This document shows, piece after piece, positions 15,889 to 24,161 of a DNA stretch of 64,000 nucleotides (its first letter is position 1; each line of letters starts with the position of its first letter). The stretch spans positions 5,394,001-5,458,000 of the forward strand of contig NZ_CP109149.1 in the NCBI RefSeq assembly GCF_035920345.1, in the 5' to 3' direction. The notes below the pieces were generated by a model, which saw only the letters and a program-made list of their open reading frames with translations, did no database searches and was not told the origin of the DNA. The stretch comes from Nocardia vinacea (GTDB lineage Bacteria; Actinomycetota; Actinomycetes; Mycobacteriales; Mycobacteriaceae). Position numbers and translations under genes: made by a program.

Positions 15889-17061
15889 TCACAATCCGAG
15901 GATCGTGGAGGCGATGATGGTGCGCTGCACCTCGCTGGAGCCTCCGTAGATGGTGGTCTTGCGGTAGTTCAGATAGCTGGGGCCGCTGCGCTGTGCCCAA
16001 CCGGGCGAGGCGATATCGGCGGCGTCGACCGGGAGTGCGTCCTGGCCCGCGATATCGAGCAGCAGCTCGGTCGCGGCCTGCTGCAGTTCGGAACCGCGCA
16101 GCTTGAGCACCGACGAAGCCGGATTCGGCTTACCGTCCGAAGAGTTCGAAACCACGCGCAACTGGGTCAGTTCCAGTGCGAGCAGTTCGTTCTCCAGTTC
16201 GGCGATACGCGCGGCGAATACCGGATCCTCGAGCAGGGTGCCCGAACCCGACTTGGTCTGGCGCGCGTAATCCTTCGCGACACCGAGCTTGACCTTGGTG
16301 CGCCCGACACCGGTGATGCCGGTGCGCTCGTTGCCGAGCAGGAATTTGGCGTAGGTCCAGCCCTGGTTCTCCTCGCCGACCAGCTGATCGGCGGGCACCC
16401 GCACGTTCTCGAAGAAGACCTCGTTGACCTCGTAGCCGCCGTCGATCAGCTTGATCGGGCGGATGGTGACGCCGGGAGACTTCACATCGAACAGCAGGAA
16501 GGAGATGCCCGCCTGCTTCTTCGGTGCGTTCGGATCGGTGCGGACCAGGCAGAAGATCCAGTCCGCGTACTGGCCGAGGGTGGTCCAGATCTTCTGGCCG
16601 TTGACGATGTAGGAGTCACCGTCGCGCACCGCGGTGGTGCGCAGCGAGGCCAGATCGGATCCGGCGTCGGGCTCGGAGAAGCCCTGGCACCACCAGATAT
16701 CCAGCGCGGCCGTCGGCGGCAGGAAGCGCTCCTTGATCTCCTGCGAGCCGAATTGCGCGATCACCGGGCCGACCATCTGGGCGTTGAACGTCAGCGGCTC
16801 GGGCACCGAGGCCAGCTGCATTTCGTCCTGCCAGATGTGGCGCTGAATCGGCGTCCAGTCCTTGCCACCCCATGCGACCGGCCAGTTCGGCACTGCCAGA
16901 CCGTGGTCGTTGAGGATCTTGTGCGAAGTGACGATGTCCTCGCGGGACAGTTCGTGGCCGTATTTGACGCGGTCACGGATGTCGGCGGGAATCTCGGTCC
17001 GGTAGAAGTTCCGCAGCTCGTCGCGGAAGCCCACCTCGTCGGGCGTCAGACTTAGTTTCAT
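15889..17061 (-). CDS. Acyl-CoA dehydrogenase, partner subunit
   Basis: A 390-residue acyl-CoA dehydrogenase with WWCQGFSEPDAGSDLASLRT (acyl/FAD loop), GQKIWTTLGQYADWIFCLVRTDP and the C-terminal YGGSSEVQRTIIA that contacts FAD. It resembles the large subunit of pimeloyl-CoA-type or FadE17/FadE18-type pairs. ATG 17061 follows GGGAGA by 5 bases; an in-frame ATG at 17067 would overlap that RBS. First gene of the two-gene operon; the promoter should lie in the 219 bases shared with the divergent secreted-protein gene. Confidence 0.92.
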   Translation of the reverse strand: MKLSLTPDEVGFRDELRNFYRTEIPADIRDRVKYGHELSREDIVTSHKILNDHGLAVPNWPVAWGGKDWTPIQRHIWQDEMQLASVPEPLTFNAQMVGPVIAQFGSQEIKERFLPPTAALDIWWCQGFSEPDAGSDLASLRTTAVRDGDSYIVNGQKIWTTLGQYADWIFCLVRTDPNAPKKQAGISFLLFDVKSPGVTIRPIKLIDGGYEVNEVFFENVRVPADQLVGEENQGWTYAKFLLGNERTGITGVGRTKVKLGVAKDYARQTKSGSGTLLEDPVFAARIAELENELLALELTQLRVVSNSSDGKPNPASSVLKLRGSELQQAATELLLDIAGQDALPVDAADIASPGWAQRSGPSYLNYRKTTIYGGSSEVQRTIIASTILGL

Positions 17062-17280
17062 ACACATCTCCCGGTGTGTCTCGTACGTCCGCGTCAAACC
17101 TACCCCCCGGTAATCTCTCACTGTCGAGTGGGTCACAAGGGCAGATCGGGTATCTGTCGCACGTCGGCCCTCAGCGGCCGGTCCAGTTGGTTGTGAGTCC
17201 CTGGGCGGCGTAAGCGACGAACTGGTACGTTGCTGCACGTGGGGCGGAGCTATCCCGGTGTTCGGTATCGAGGAGAACGA

Positions 17281-18042
17281 GTGAACGGCAGATCCATCGC
17301 ACGCGCCGCCGCGGCAGTGACCTCTCTCGGCATCGGCGCGGTCCTCGCCCTCACCGGTACGGCGGTCGCCGAGCCATCCACTGTCGATACCGGACTCGAA
17401 CAGCTCACCACCGATGCCGGATCCGATCCGGCCGCGCAGGCGGGCGTCGGCGCGCTCAGCCAGTTCACGAAGATGGTGGATATCGCCGAACTGCGCAACG
17501 TCTCGGCTGCCTTCACCCCGTTCGCCTACGCCGCCCCGACCTTCGGCTGCGGCAGCATCGGCCCGGTCACCACGATCATCGCGGCGGCCTCCACCGACGG
17601 CTCCAACCCCAATGGCGCCGCGGATCCGCTGCCCGGCACCCTGCGCTTCAGTGCGACGCCCGCGCATTCGGGCGCACCGATATCCTCCGGGCTCGTCGTG
17701 GCCTGGCTGAACGTCAATACCGGTGCGAGCGGCCTCACCACTCTCGACGACCGGACCGAATACAACATGCCGACGCTGTCGAAGACCGTGACCAGCGGTC
17801 CTGGCACGGTCATCGCCTCGATGTGGGGAATGATCGACTACCCGTTCGCGCATTGCGTAATGACGCCGACGGTCGGAATGTTCTACGTTCCGGATCTTCC
17901 GGTGCTGCCGCCGGCGCCGGCGCCGGAGAGCGCCGCACCGGCACCGGCACAGCCCGCCTCGACTCAGGACCCGGTGGCGCCGGCCGCCCCGAACCACGCG
18001 GACTCCGTATCACGGGACGAAATCGCGCACCAGAACAACTGA
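17281..18042 (+). CDS. Secreted protein of unknown function
   Basis: A 253-residue protein starting at GTG 17281, eight bases after GAGGAG. It has a clear signal peptide (RSIARAAAAV start, hydrophobic core, cleavage after TGTAVA). The mature domain (about 40-215) contains FGCGSIGPVTTIIAAASTDG, VAWLNVNTG and an ending with a second cysteine, FAHCVMTP, so a disulphide is likely. The last 45 residues are a proline/alanine-rich tail. It resembles small secreted or cell-wall proteins common in Nocardia and Rhodococcus; I do not recognise a named family. Confidence 0.75.
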   Translation: MNGRSIARAAAAVTSLGIGAVLALTGTAVAEPSTVDTGLEQLTTDAGSDPAAQAGVGALSQFTKMVDIAELRNVSAAFTPFAYAAPTFGCGSIGPVTTIIAAASTDGSNPNGAADPLPGTLRFSATPAHSGAPISSGLVVAWLNVNTGASGLTTLDDRTEYNMPTLSKTVTSGPGTVIASMWGMIDYPFAHCVMTPTVGMFYVPDLPVLPPAPAPESAAPAPAQPASTQDPVAPAAPNHADSVSRDEIAHQNN

Positions 18043-18046
18043 GCGC

Positions 18047-19240
18047 TCAAGCCACCTTGCCGAAGAACGCTCGGATATCGGCGACGTGCATATCCGGCAG
18101 TTCCATCGGCACGAAGTGGTTTCCGGTATTGCCCTCGGGCCAGTGCGCAATGGTGTTGTCGCGCTCGGCGAGTCGCAGCATGAGTGCGGAACCCCCCGCG
18201 TAGACACCCGTCGGTACCGCCTTTTGGCCGGTAGGCCAGACGAATCCGCCGTCGCCGAGTCCGTTGTACATCGGCCAGGACGACGTCCCAGCCGTGTTGG
18301 TGAACCAGTACAGGCTGATATTGGTCAGCAGATGATCGCGGTCCATGACGTCCTCGGCCAGTTCGGCCAACGGGGTGAACTCGTTGAATTTCTGCATCAG
18401 CCAGGCGAGCAGGCCCACCGGGGAATCGGTCCAGGCATGCGCGAAAGTCTGTGGCGCGGCACGCAATAGCACGTGGTGGTTCACGCCGCCGGACATCCAG
18501 CCCTGCATCTGGTCCCATTCCGCGCGTTCCTCGGGCGTCATGGTCGGCACATCGGCCTCGGTCGGCATGCCGATACCGCCATCGATATGCACACCGACCA
18601 CACGATCCGGTGCGATAAGGGCGATTTCGGGTGCCACGTAGGCCCCGAGATCACCGCCCTGGGTGCCATAGCGCTGGTAACCGAGCCGATCCATCAGCTC
18701 GACCCACATCTCGGCCACCCGACGCACCGTCATCCCGGTCTCCTTCGGCCCTTCGGAGAATGCGAAACCGGGCACGGACGGGACCACGACATGGAACGCC
18801 TGCGCCGGATCGAGTCCGTGGGCGCGCGGATCGGTCAGCAGGCCGATGGTTTTGGTGAATTCGACGAACGAATTGGGCCAGCCGTGGGTCAGGATCAGCG
18901 GCAGCGCATCCGGCTCGGGCGAACGCACATGCAGGAAATGCACGTCCAGGCCGTCGATTTCGGTGATGAACTGCGGGAACTCGTTCAATGCCGCCTCCTG
19001 GGCCCGCCAGTCGAATCCGGTGCGCCAGTACTCGGCCAGCTCCCGCAGATAGTCGACCGGAACACCGCGCTCCCAGCCCTTGCCCTGCAGCTGCGCCGAC
19101 CAGCGGGTGCGGACCAGCCGGTCGATCAGATCGTCGATATCGGCCTGCGGGATGTCGATCCGGAAGGGGCGAATCTCGTTCAGCCCACCCGTCTCCCGAC
19201 CGCCACCCCTCATCGAATCGCTACGCGATGCTGTATTCAT
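18047..19240 (-). CDS. Epoxide hydrolase, alpha/beta fold
   Basis: A 397-residue protein of the microsomal-type epoxide hydrolase family: N-terminal domain IRPFRIDIPQADIDDLIDRL, oxyanion motif HGWPNSFVEF, nucleophile Asp in YGTQGGDLGAYV, and the late histidine in EGNTGNHFVPMELP. It opens epoxides to diols by way of an ester intermediate. The first 19 residues are encoded by a 57-bp DNA repeat also found in an SDR gene at 52.7 kb. The family's normal start MNEIRPF appears here as LNEIRPF right after the repeat, so the original start codon seems replaced. The WYL regulator transcribed divergently is the likely controller. Confidence 0.92.
   Translation of the reverse strand: MNTASRSDSMRGGGRETGGLNEIRPFRIDIPQADIDDLIDRLVRTRWSAQLQGKGWERGVPVDYLRELAEYWRTGFDWRAQEAALNEFPQFITEIDGLDVHFLHVRSPEPDALPLILTHGWPNSFVEFTKTIGLLTDPRAHGLDPAQAFHVVVPSVPGFAFSEGPKETGMTVRRVAEMWVELMDRLGYQRYGTQGGDLGAYVAPEIALIAPDRVVGVHIDGGIGMPTEADVPTMTPEERAEWDQMQGWMSGGVNHHVLLRAAPQTFAHAWTDSPVGLLAWLMQKFNEFTPLAELAEDVMDRDHLLTNISLYWFTNTAGTSSWPMYNGLGDGGFVWPTGQKAVPTGVYAGGSALMLRLAERDNTIAHWPEGNTGNHFVPMELPDMHVADIRAFFGKVA
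19184..19240 (-). repeat. Dispersed 57-bp repeat, copy A, supplies gene N-terminus
   Basis: Matches copy B at 52728-52784 at 51 of 57 bases. It encodes MNTASRSDSMRGGGRETGG at the start of the epoxide hydrolase. It holds a mini-hairpin, ATCGC-GTA-GCGAT, containing GCGTAGC. Confidence 0.85.
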
Positions 19241-19285
19241 TTCAACTCCTAGCTCTTGGGTACATCGAGTACGTTAGAAGTCATA

Positions 19286-19304
19286 TAGGACAATCTAAGT
19301 CCTA
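19286..19304. promoter_or_regulatory. Inverted repeat in the epoxide hydrolase / WYL divergent promoter
   Basis: TAGGAC-(7 bases)-GTCCTA, a perfect 6-bp inverted repeat in an AT-rich 86-base spacer, 23 bases before the regulator start. A plausible operator for the WYL regulator. Confidence 0.45.
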
Positions 19305-19326
19305 GTTATTTGGAATCCTGAAAATC

Positions 19327-20286
19327 ATGAACGACACCCCCGCCCGCCTGCTGCGCCTGCTCTCCCTGCTGCAGACACCACGTGAATGGCCGGGTAGCGA
19401 ACTCGCCGATCGCCTCGGCGTCACCGACCGCACCGTGCGCCGCGATATCGACCGGTTGCGCGACCTCGGCTATCCGGTCGAGGCGACGATGGGTGCGACC
19501 GGCGGCTACCGGCTGGTGGCCGGTACCGCGATGCCGCCGCTCCTGGTCGATGACGACGAGGCGGTCGCCATCGCGGTCGGGCTACGCGCCGCCGCCGGAT
19601 CCGCCATCGTCGGCATCGAGGAGGCCTCGGTCCGCGCACTGGCCAAGCTGGAACAGGTGTTGCCCGCCAAATTGCGCCGCAGGGTGCGGGTGCTCGGCAC
19701 CGCCCTGGTGCCGCACACCGACGACGCCCCGGCCGTCGATCCCGAGGTGCTGACCGCGCTGGCCGCGGCCATAACCAACAGGGAGCGGGTACGTTTCGCG
19801 TACCGGGGCGAATCCGGTGCCGAAACCCGTCGCCATATCGAACCGGTCGGGCTGGTGCCGTCACGGCGTCGCTGGTACCTCGTCGGCCACGATATGGACC
19901 GCGACGACTGGCGCATCTTCCGAGTCGATCGCATCGACCGACCGCAACCCACTGGAGCCCGCTACAGCCAGCGAGCACTGCCCGCCGCGGATCCGGCCGC
20001 CTATGTGGCGGGTCGCCGAACCGATTGGGGCACGCCGTCCTTCCGCGTCCGCGTGACCATCCAGGCCCCGATCGGCCGGGTCGCCGGCCGTCTCGGCGAC
20101 TCCCCCGGCGATATCGCACCAATCGACGACGACTCCTGCCGACTGGAAGCCACCCGCGACGACGACCCGACCTGGTTGGCATACCGCCTGATCGAACTCG
20201 GCGCGAACTTCCGAGTCCACGAGCCGCCCGTCCTGGTGGAGCGGTTACGCACGATCGCGTCGCGCATAACCGACGCCGTCACTTGA
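19327..20286 (+). CDS. WYL-domain transcriptional regulator, YafY type
   Basis: A 319-residue regulator with an N-terminal DeoR-like winged helix (LLRLLSLLQTPREWPGSELADRLGVTDRTVRRDIDRLRDLGYPV) and a WYL domain (about 135-230, RVRFAYRG...ETRRHIEPVGLV, RRWYLVGHD, WRIFRVDRI) followed by a WCX-type extension. WYL domains bind small ligands or nucleic acid ends. It diverges from the epoxide hydrolase gene with 86 bases between them and an inverted repeat, which suggests that gene is its target. ATG at 19327. Confidence 0.92.
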   Translation: MNDTPARLLRLLSLLQTPREWPGSELADRLGVTDRTVRRDIDRLRDLGYPVEATMGATGGYRLVAGTAMPPLLVDDDEAVAIAVGLRAAAGSAIVGIEEASVRALAKLEQVLPAKLRRRVRVLGTALVPHTDDAPAVDPEVLTALAAAITNRERVRFAYRGESGAETRRHIEPVGLVPSRRRWYLVGHDMDRDDWRIFRVDRIDRPQPTGARYSQRALPAADPAAYVAGRRTDWGTPSFRVRVTIQAPIGRVAGRLGDSPGDIAPIDDDSCRLEATRDDDPTWLAYRLIELGANFRVHEPPVLVERLRTIASRITDAVT

Positions 20287-20343
20287 TGGCCGACGAAGCG
20301 ATGTGCACGATAGGAGTCCGATTTCCGAACCGGAGGCTGAACC

Positions 20344-20673
20344 GTGCTCGACGCCGACGACGTGCGCCGCATCGCGTTGTCCTTTCCCAAGACCTTGGAG
20401 AAGGAACGCTGGAACCATCCCACCTTCGATGTGGCGGGCAAAATGTTCGTCACCATCCCCGACGATCAGACCTCGTTCGCCATCCGCTGCCCCAGACACG
20501 ATCGCGAAGAACTCATCGCCGCCGAACCGGACAAGTTCTGGGTCCCGCCGCACGAGGCGTCCTCGTCCTGGATCCGGGCCCGGCTCTCCGCCGTGGAAGA
20601 TATCGACGAACTGTACGACATCCTGCTGGATTCCTGGCGTCAGGCCGCACCCCCCGACCTCATCGAGGACTGA
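20344..20673 (+). CDS. MmcQ/YjbR family protein
   Basis: A 109-residue MmcQ/YjbR fold protein: ADDVRRIALSFPKTLEKERWNHPTFDVAGKMFVTI is the family opening, with the WVPPHEASSSWIRARL segment near the end. These small proteins resemble the type IV secretion chaperone CyaY-like fold and have no settled function. Start at GTG 20344 with GGAGG nine bases upstream. It follows the WYL regulator by 57 bases and may be cotranscribed with it. Confidence 0.85.
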   Translation: MLDADDVRRIALSFPKTLEKERWNHPTFDVAGKMFVTIPDDQTSFAIRCPRHDREELIAAEPDKFWVPPHEASSSWIRARLSAVEDIDELYDILLDSWRQAAPPDLIED

Positions 20674-20682
20674 CCGATTCGC

Positions 20683-21597
20683 TCAGTGCGGCAGGTGAAT
20701 CCGCAGGATCGCGCCGCTCTCGGTGCCGGCGAGGAGTTCGTCGGAACGGCCGGGCACGACGACCACCGATGTCATCGGTTGGCCGGTGAGTACGGCACAT
20801 GCGGTATTCGCGGCCGGGTCGACTCGAACCAGTTGGCCGGTCAAGGTGGTCACGTAGAGCACGCCCGCGTCAGTGATGACGAGATCGTCTACGAAGTCCG
20901 GTATTCCGGGTGACACCGTCAAGTCGGCGACCACGGCGACGCCGGCTGGATCGTCGATCGGAAAGCGCACGATCCGACCGAGCGGATTGCCGTTCATGCT
21001 GACGTAGATCGAATTGTCCTGCACCACAATGCCATTGGAACCGATGTACTTCGCCCGCGCCGTCCAGTCCGCATCGACGTTGCCGTCCGGACGGATCCGG
21101 ATCACGCCGAGGCTGGATGCGACGTACAGATTGCCCTGCGCATCGAAGGCGGCGCCGTTGGGCATGGTGAATCCGGAGGCGAATACCGCAGGCCTGGGAT
21201 CGTCGGGGTCGAAGCGCACCACCCCACCTGGACGGACCACGCTCGTCGGTGATTCGCCGAAGACGACGTAGAGCAGGCCGTCGGGCCCGAGCCGAATCGC
21301 GCCCGGGAATTCGACCGGCACCGTCGCGGTCAACCGGCCCGCGCTGTCGTAGCGCTGCACCTCATTGCGGTACAGCCGCGATACCCACAGGTTGCCCTGC
21401 GCGTCGTACCCCACGTTCTCCGACCAATCGAGCACCGGCAGACCGGCGGGCACGGCCGTCGCCGCCTGGGCCGGTGCGCATGCGGCGACCGCACCCGGTT
21501 GGGGCTCGGCCATGGCGGCCGACGCATCCACGCCGGCACAACCCAGCGAAAATGCGACAACCCACACTCGTACGTTCGGACGATAGAGCTTCCTCAC
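20683..21597 (-). CDS. Secreted SMP-30/NHL-type beta-propeller protein
   Basis: A 304-residue exported protein starting at GTG 21597. The N-terminus has a signal peptide (basic start, VWVVAFSLGCAGVDASAAMA). The rest is a beta-propeller with repeats such as YDAQGNLWVSRLYRNEVQRYD, LGPDGLLYVVFGE, FDAQGNLYVASSLGVIRIRPDG and DDLVITDAGVLYVTTL, like SMP-30/gluconolactonase and virginiamycin B lyase-like propellers. Substrate or partner is unknown. It converges with the MmcQ-like gene, 9 bases apart. Confidence 0.82.
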   Translation of the reverse strand: MRKLYRPNVRVWVVAFSLGCAGVDASAAMAEPQPGAVAACAPAQAATAVPAGLPVLDWSENVGYDAQGNLWVSRLYRNEVQRYDSAGRLTATVPVEFPGAIRLGPDGLLYVVFGESPTSVVRPGGVVRFDPDDPRPAVFASGFTMPNGAAFDAQGNLYVASSLGVIRIRPDGNVDADWTARAKYIGSNGIVVQDNSIYVSMNGNPLGRIVRFPIDDPAGVAVVADLTVSPGIPDFVDDLVITDAGVLYVTTLTGQLVRVDPAANTACAVLTGQPMTSVVVVPGRSDELLAGTESGAILRIHLPH

Positions 21598-21719
21598 AGC
21601 GAACCTCGACTCTCTTGCCCGACCCTCGGCCGGATGTCCAGCCACCTTGTCAGATATGAACTCAGCAGTAGTTATGTCAGGAACTCGACTGCATCGCTGC
21701 GAGTTGCCAGTATTTACGA

Positions 21720-22442
21720 ATGCCTTTCTTCGACGGAGCGCGGGGCCGGATGCATTATCGGCGGTGGCCGGTCGGCAACCCGATGGCAATTGCGGTGCTC
21801 TTGCCCGGAATGGGCCAGCACAGCGGCCACTACCACCGCTTCGCCCGCCCCCCGAAATCCGCGGGGATCGAAGTGTGGGCGCTGGACACCGCGGGGCACG
21901 GATTGAGCGAGGGCGATCCGAATAATCCCGGCACGCTGGTGGAACTGGTGGCCGACGCGATGCAGCTGATCGAGCTGGTCCGCGCGGAACTACCGGGTAC
22001 GCCGCTGATCCTGATGGGCCACTCACTCGGGGCCGTCACCGCCCTGGGCATCCTCGGCGCGGCGGTGCCGGATCAGAACAGTGCGGCCGACGAATTGCAC
22101 GGACTAGAGGCCAAGTACCCGCTGCGGCCGAGCCTGCCGCCGAGCGAGCTGGTCGGGCTGGTGCTGTCGGGAGTGCCGAAGCGAGCGCTCGGTGGTGGCG
22201 CACCCGGTGCGCCCGGCACGCCGTTACCGAGCACCCTGCCCATCCTCGCCGTGCACGGCATCGAGGACCGACGGGCGCCGATCGATGCGATGAGGGTCTG
22301 GACTCGTCGCCACGATTGGGTAAGTTTGCGTGAGTACGCCGACGCCGGGCACGACCTGTTGCACGAGCCGGTGCACGCGCGGGTCGCTGCCGACATCGCG
22401 GACTGGATGCAGGGTGTCGTCGTGGGGTTGGCGCACCGGTGA
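21720..22442 (+). CDS. Alpha/beta hydrolase, lysophospholipase-like
   Basis: A 240-residue serine hydrolase. It has the MPFFDGARGRMHYRRWPVG start, LLPGMGQHSGHYHRFA (oxyanion region), DTAGHGLSEG, nucleophile Ser in ILMGHSLGAVTA, acid in VHGIEDRRAP and histidine in YADAGHDLLHEP. The pattern is that of monoacylglycerol lipase/lysophospholipase enzymes with a small cap. There is no signal peptide. It lies 47 bases upstream of the ESX-type operon on the same strand and may or may not be part of it. Confidence 0.88.
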   Translation: MPFFDGARGRMHYRRWPVGNPMAIAVLLPGMGQHSGHYHRFARPPKSAGIEVWALDTAGHGLSEGDPNNPGTLVELVADAMQLIELVRAELPGTPLILMGHSLGAVTALGILGAAVPDQNSAADELHGLEAKYPLRPSLPPSELVGLVLSGVPKRALGGGAPGAPGTPLPSTLPILAVHGIEDRRAPIDAMRVWTRRHDWVSLREYADAGHDLLHEPVHARVAADIADWMQGVVVGLAHR

Positions 22443-22489
22443 GTTGATCACGGCTGCGCGGGCAGCACGACGAGGAAGGGGGCAGCGAG

Positions 22490-22867
22490 ATGTCGGACGT
22501 GACAACTCTGAATCAAGCGATCGACGACGGCCAGCTCTGGATCGATGGGGTACTGGTCGCCGAGGGGGCACACGAGCAGTGCGCCAAGCGCTATGAACAA
22601 CTCGCCGATGAGGTCGAGGGCCAGATCGCCGTATTGAGCGGGGCCACTTCGCTTCCCGGCTTCGGCGGCTTCGATTCCGGTGCGGCGCTGCGGCGCGGCT
22701 TCGAGGACAAGGCCGATGGCGCGATCACCCGATTGCGCGCATACGCCGACGCCGCGCGGGCGCTCGCGCAGACCTTCCGTGCGGCCGGAGCTGCGTACAC
22801 CCAGGCCGATACGGATCTGGCAGCGGCGGTCGGTCAGGTCGAGGTGGCGGGAGCCGCGCATGCGTAA
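22490..22867 (+). CDS. Small ESX-associated helical protein
   Basis: A 125-residue, wholly helical protein: IDDGQLWIDGVLVAEGAHEQCAKRYEQLADEVEGQIA, then GFGGFDSGAALRRGFEDKADGAITRLRAYADAARALAQTFRAAG. It has no signal sequence and resembles EspC- or WXG100-type partners of type VII secretion. The stop overlaps the PPE-like gene by 8 bases. It is probably the dimer partner of that protein, as PE is for PPE. ATG 22490 follows GGGGGCAGCGAG. Confidence 0.7.
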   Translation: MSDVTTLNQAIDDGQLWIDGVLVAEGAHEQCAKRYEQLADEVEGQIAVLSGATSLPGFGGFDSGAALRRGFEDKADGAITRLRAYADAARALAQTFRAAGAAYTQADTDLAAAVGQVEVAGAAHA

Positions 22868-24161
22868 GATGCCGCACTCCGGTGAGAAGACGCCCATTCG
22901 GTATGCCGACCCCAGCTATACGGACCCCAACTACGCGCAGACCGTCGAAATCTTCGACAACCTGTCGCATCGGGAAATCCACGACGGTGTCCAGCTGATG
23001 AAACCGGTTGTCCTCGCGGCCGGACAGCAAGCGTGGCAGGACAGTTCGACTGGTCTTGCCACCGCAGTCGAGCAGGCGCACAGCGAGATTCGAGCCGCGA
23101 TGGCCGATGGCTGGCGCGGTGCCGCGGCGGACTCCGCCGCCGACGCGGTACGTGAATTCGAGCGGCAGGGACAGCAACTCGCGGATGTCATGGCCGCGGT
23201 CGGTCAGCGAATCGGCCAGGCGGGCGATGCCGCAGAGGCACTTCGCGCGGCTGTAGTCGAACCATCCGGCCAGACAACGGATCTGGCTGGCGCACTGCTG
23301 GATCCGACCAAGGCGACCGAGAACACCGCCACCCAGAAATCCGCCGATGGCACTCGACAGGACGTCGTGCAGGCGATGGACAGCATCTACACAAATGTGT
23401 TCATCTCGACCGGCTCCAGTGTGCCCGCCTTCCCGGATGCGATGACTGCCGACGTGCCGCAGCCGTCCGACACCACACCGGCCCCGCAGGTGTCCACCAC
23501 GCCTGCCCTCGACACCGGAACGCAAACCCTCACCACCCCAATGGCTTCGATTACCGCGCCGGTGCCGACCACACCGTACACCACCGTCGAGCCAGTCGCC
23601 GCGACGACCCAACCGGCGGCCGCGCCGACCACCGTGACTCCGTTGAGCACCGCCGCCGACACTACGCCTGCCGCCGCCAAACCCGTTGTGCCGACGGCAG
23701 ATTCCCCCGCATCGACCACCCCCGCCGCAGCCACCACCACACCGACGACCACATCGGATCGCTCGGTGCGAACGGGTACCGCCGCACCGGTGGCCACCGC
23801 CGCGTCCACCTCGGCGGTGGCCCCGACCGTTCCCGGCACCTCGAACACCGACGACGAACGCAAACGCGATGAGCGCAAACGCGATGCGAGTGGCGATGCC
23901 ATCAACGGCGTCGGCGCGGGCGCCGTCGGCGGACTCATGGGCGGCGCCATGGTCGCGGGTGACAGCCCGCGCTCCGGCATGAGCACCAGCGCGGCCGCCG
24001 CCCGCGCACAGGCCCGCGAAGAGGACGAATACGACGACGATTACCACTTCTTCGACGACGATCTGACCTTCCTGGAACCGGCCGATGACGGCGGTGAGCT
24101 GATCGGCGATATGGATCCGACGACGCCCCCGGTCGTCGGCGAATGGACCGAACTGGAGTGA
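22860..24161 (+). CDS. PPE-like ESX secretion substrate
   Basis: A 433-residue protein. The first 180 residues are helical and PPE-like: LMKPVVLAAGQQAWQDSSTGLATAVEQAHSEIRAAMADGWRGAAADSAAD, with WRG standing for the WxG turn. The middle (about 200-330) is Thr/Pro/Ala-rich low complexity. A tandem ERKRD/ERKRD repeat and a glycine stretch (GVGAGAVGGLMGGAMVAG) precede an acidic tail ending in DDDYHFFDDDLTFLEP. It probably leaves the cell through an ESX system encoded elsewhere, guided by the EspG-like product of the next gene, whose GTG overlaps this stop. Confidence 0.75.
   Translation: MRKMPHSGEKTPIRYADPSYTDPNYAQTVEIFDNLSHREIHDGVQLMKPVVLAAGQQAWQDSSTGLATAVEQAHSEIRAAMADGWRGAAADSAADAVREFERQGQQLADVMAAVGQRIGQAGDAAEALRAAVVEPSGQTTDLAGALLDPTKATENTATQKSADGTRQDVVQAMDSIYTNVFISTGSSVPAFPDAMTADVPQPSDTTPAPQVSTTPALDTGTQTLTTPMASITAPVPTTPYTTVEPVAATTQPAAAPTTVTPLSTAADTTPAAAKPVVPTADSPASTTPAAATTTPTTTSDRSVRTGTAAPVATAASTSAVAPTVPGTSNTDDERKRDERKRDASGDAINGVGAGAVGGLMGGAMVAGDSPRSGMSTSAAAARAQAREEDEYDDDYHFFDDDLTFLEPADDGGELIGDMDPTTPPVVGEWTELE

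Noticed and set aside
23860..23890. Tandem repeat encoding ERKRD twice as a possible mobile repeat
   Set aside because: Only two copies, in frame inside the PPE-like gene; ordinary slippage duplication is enough to explain it.
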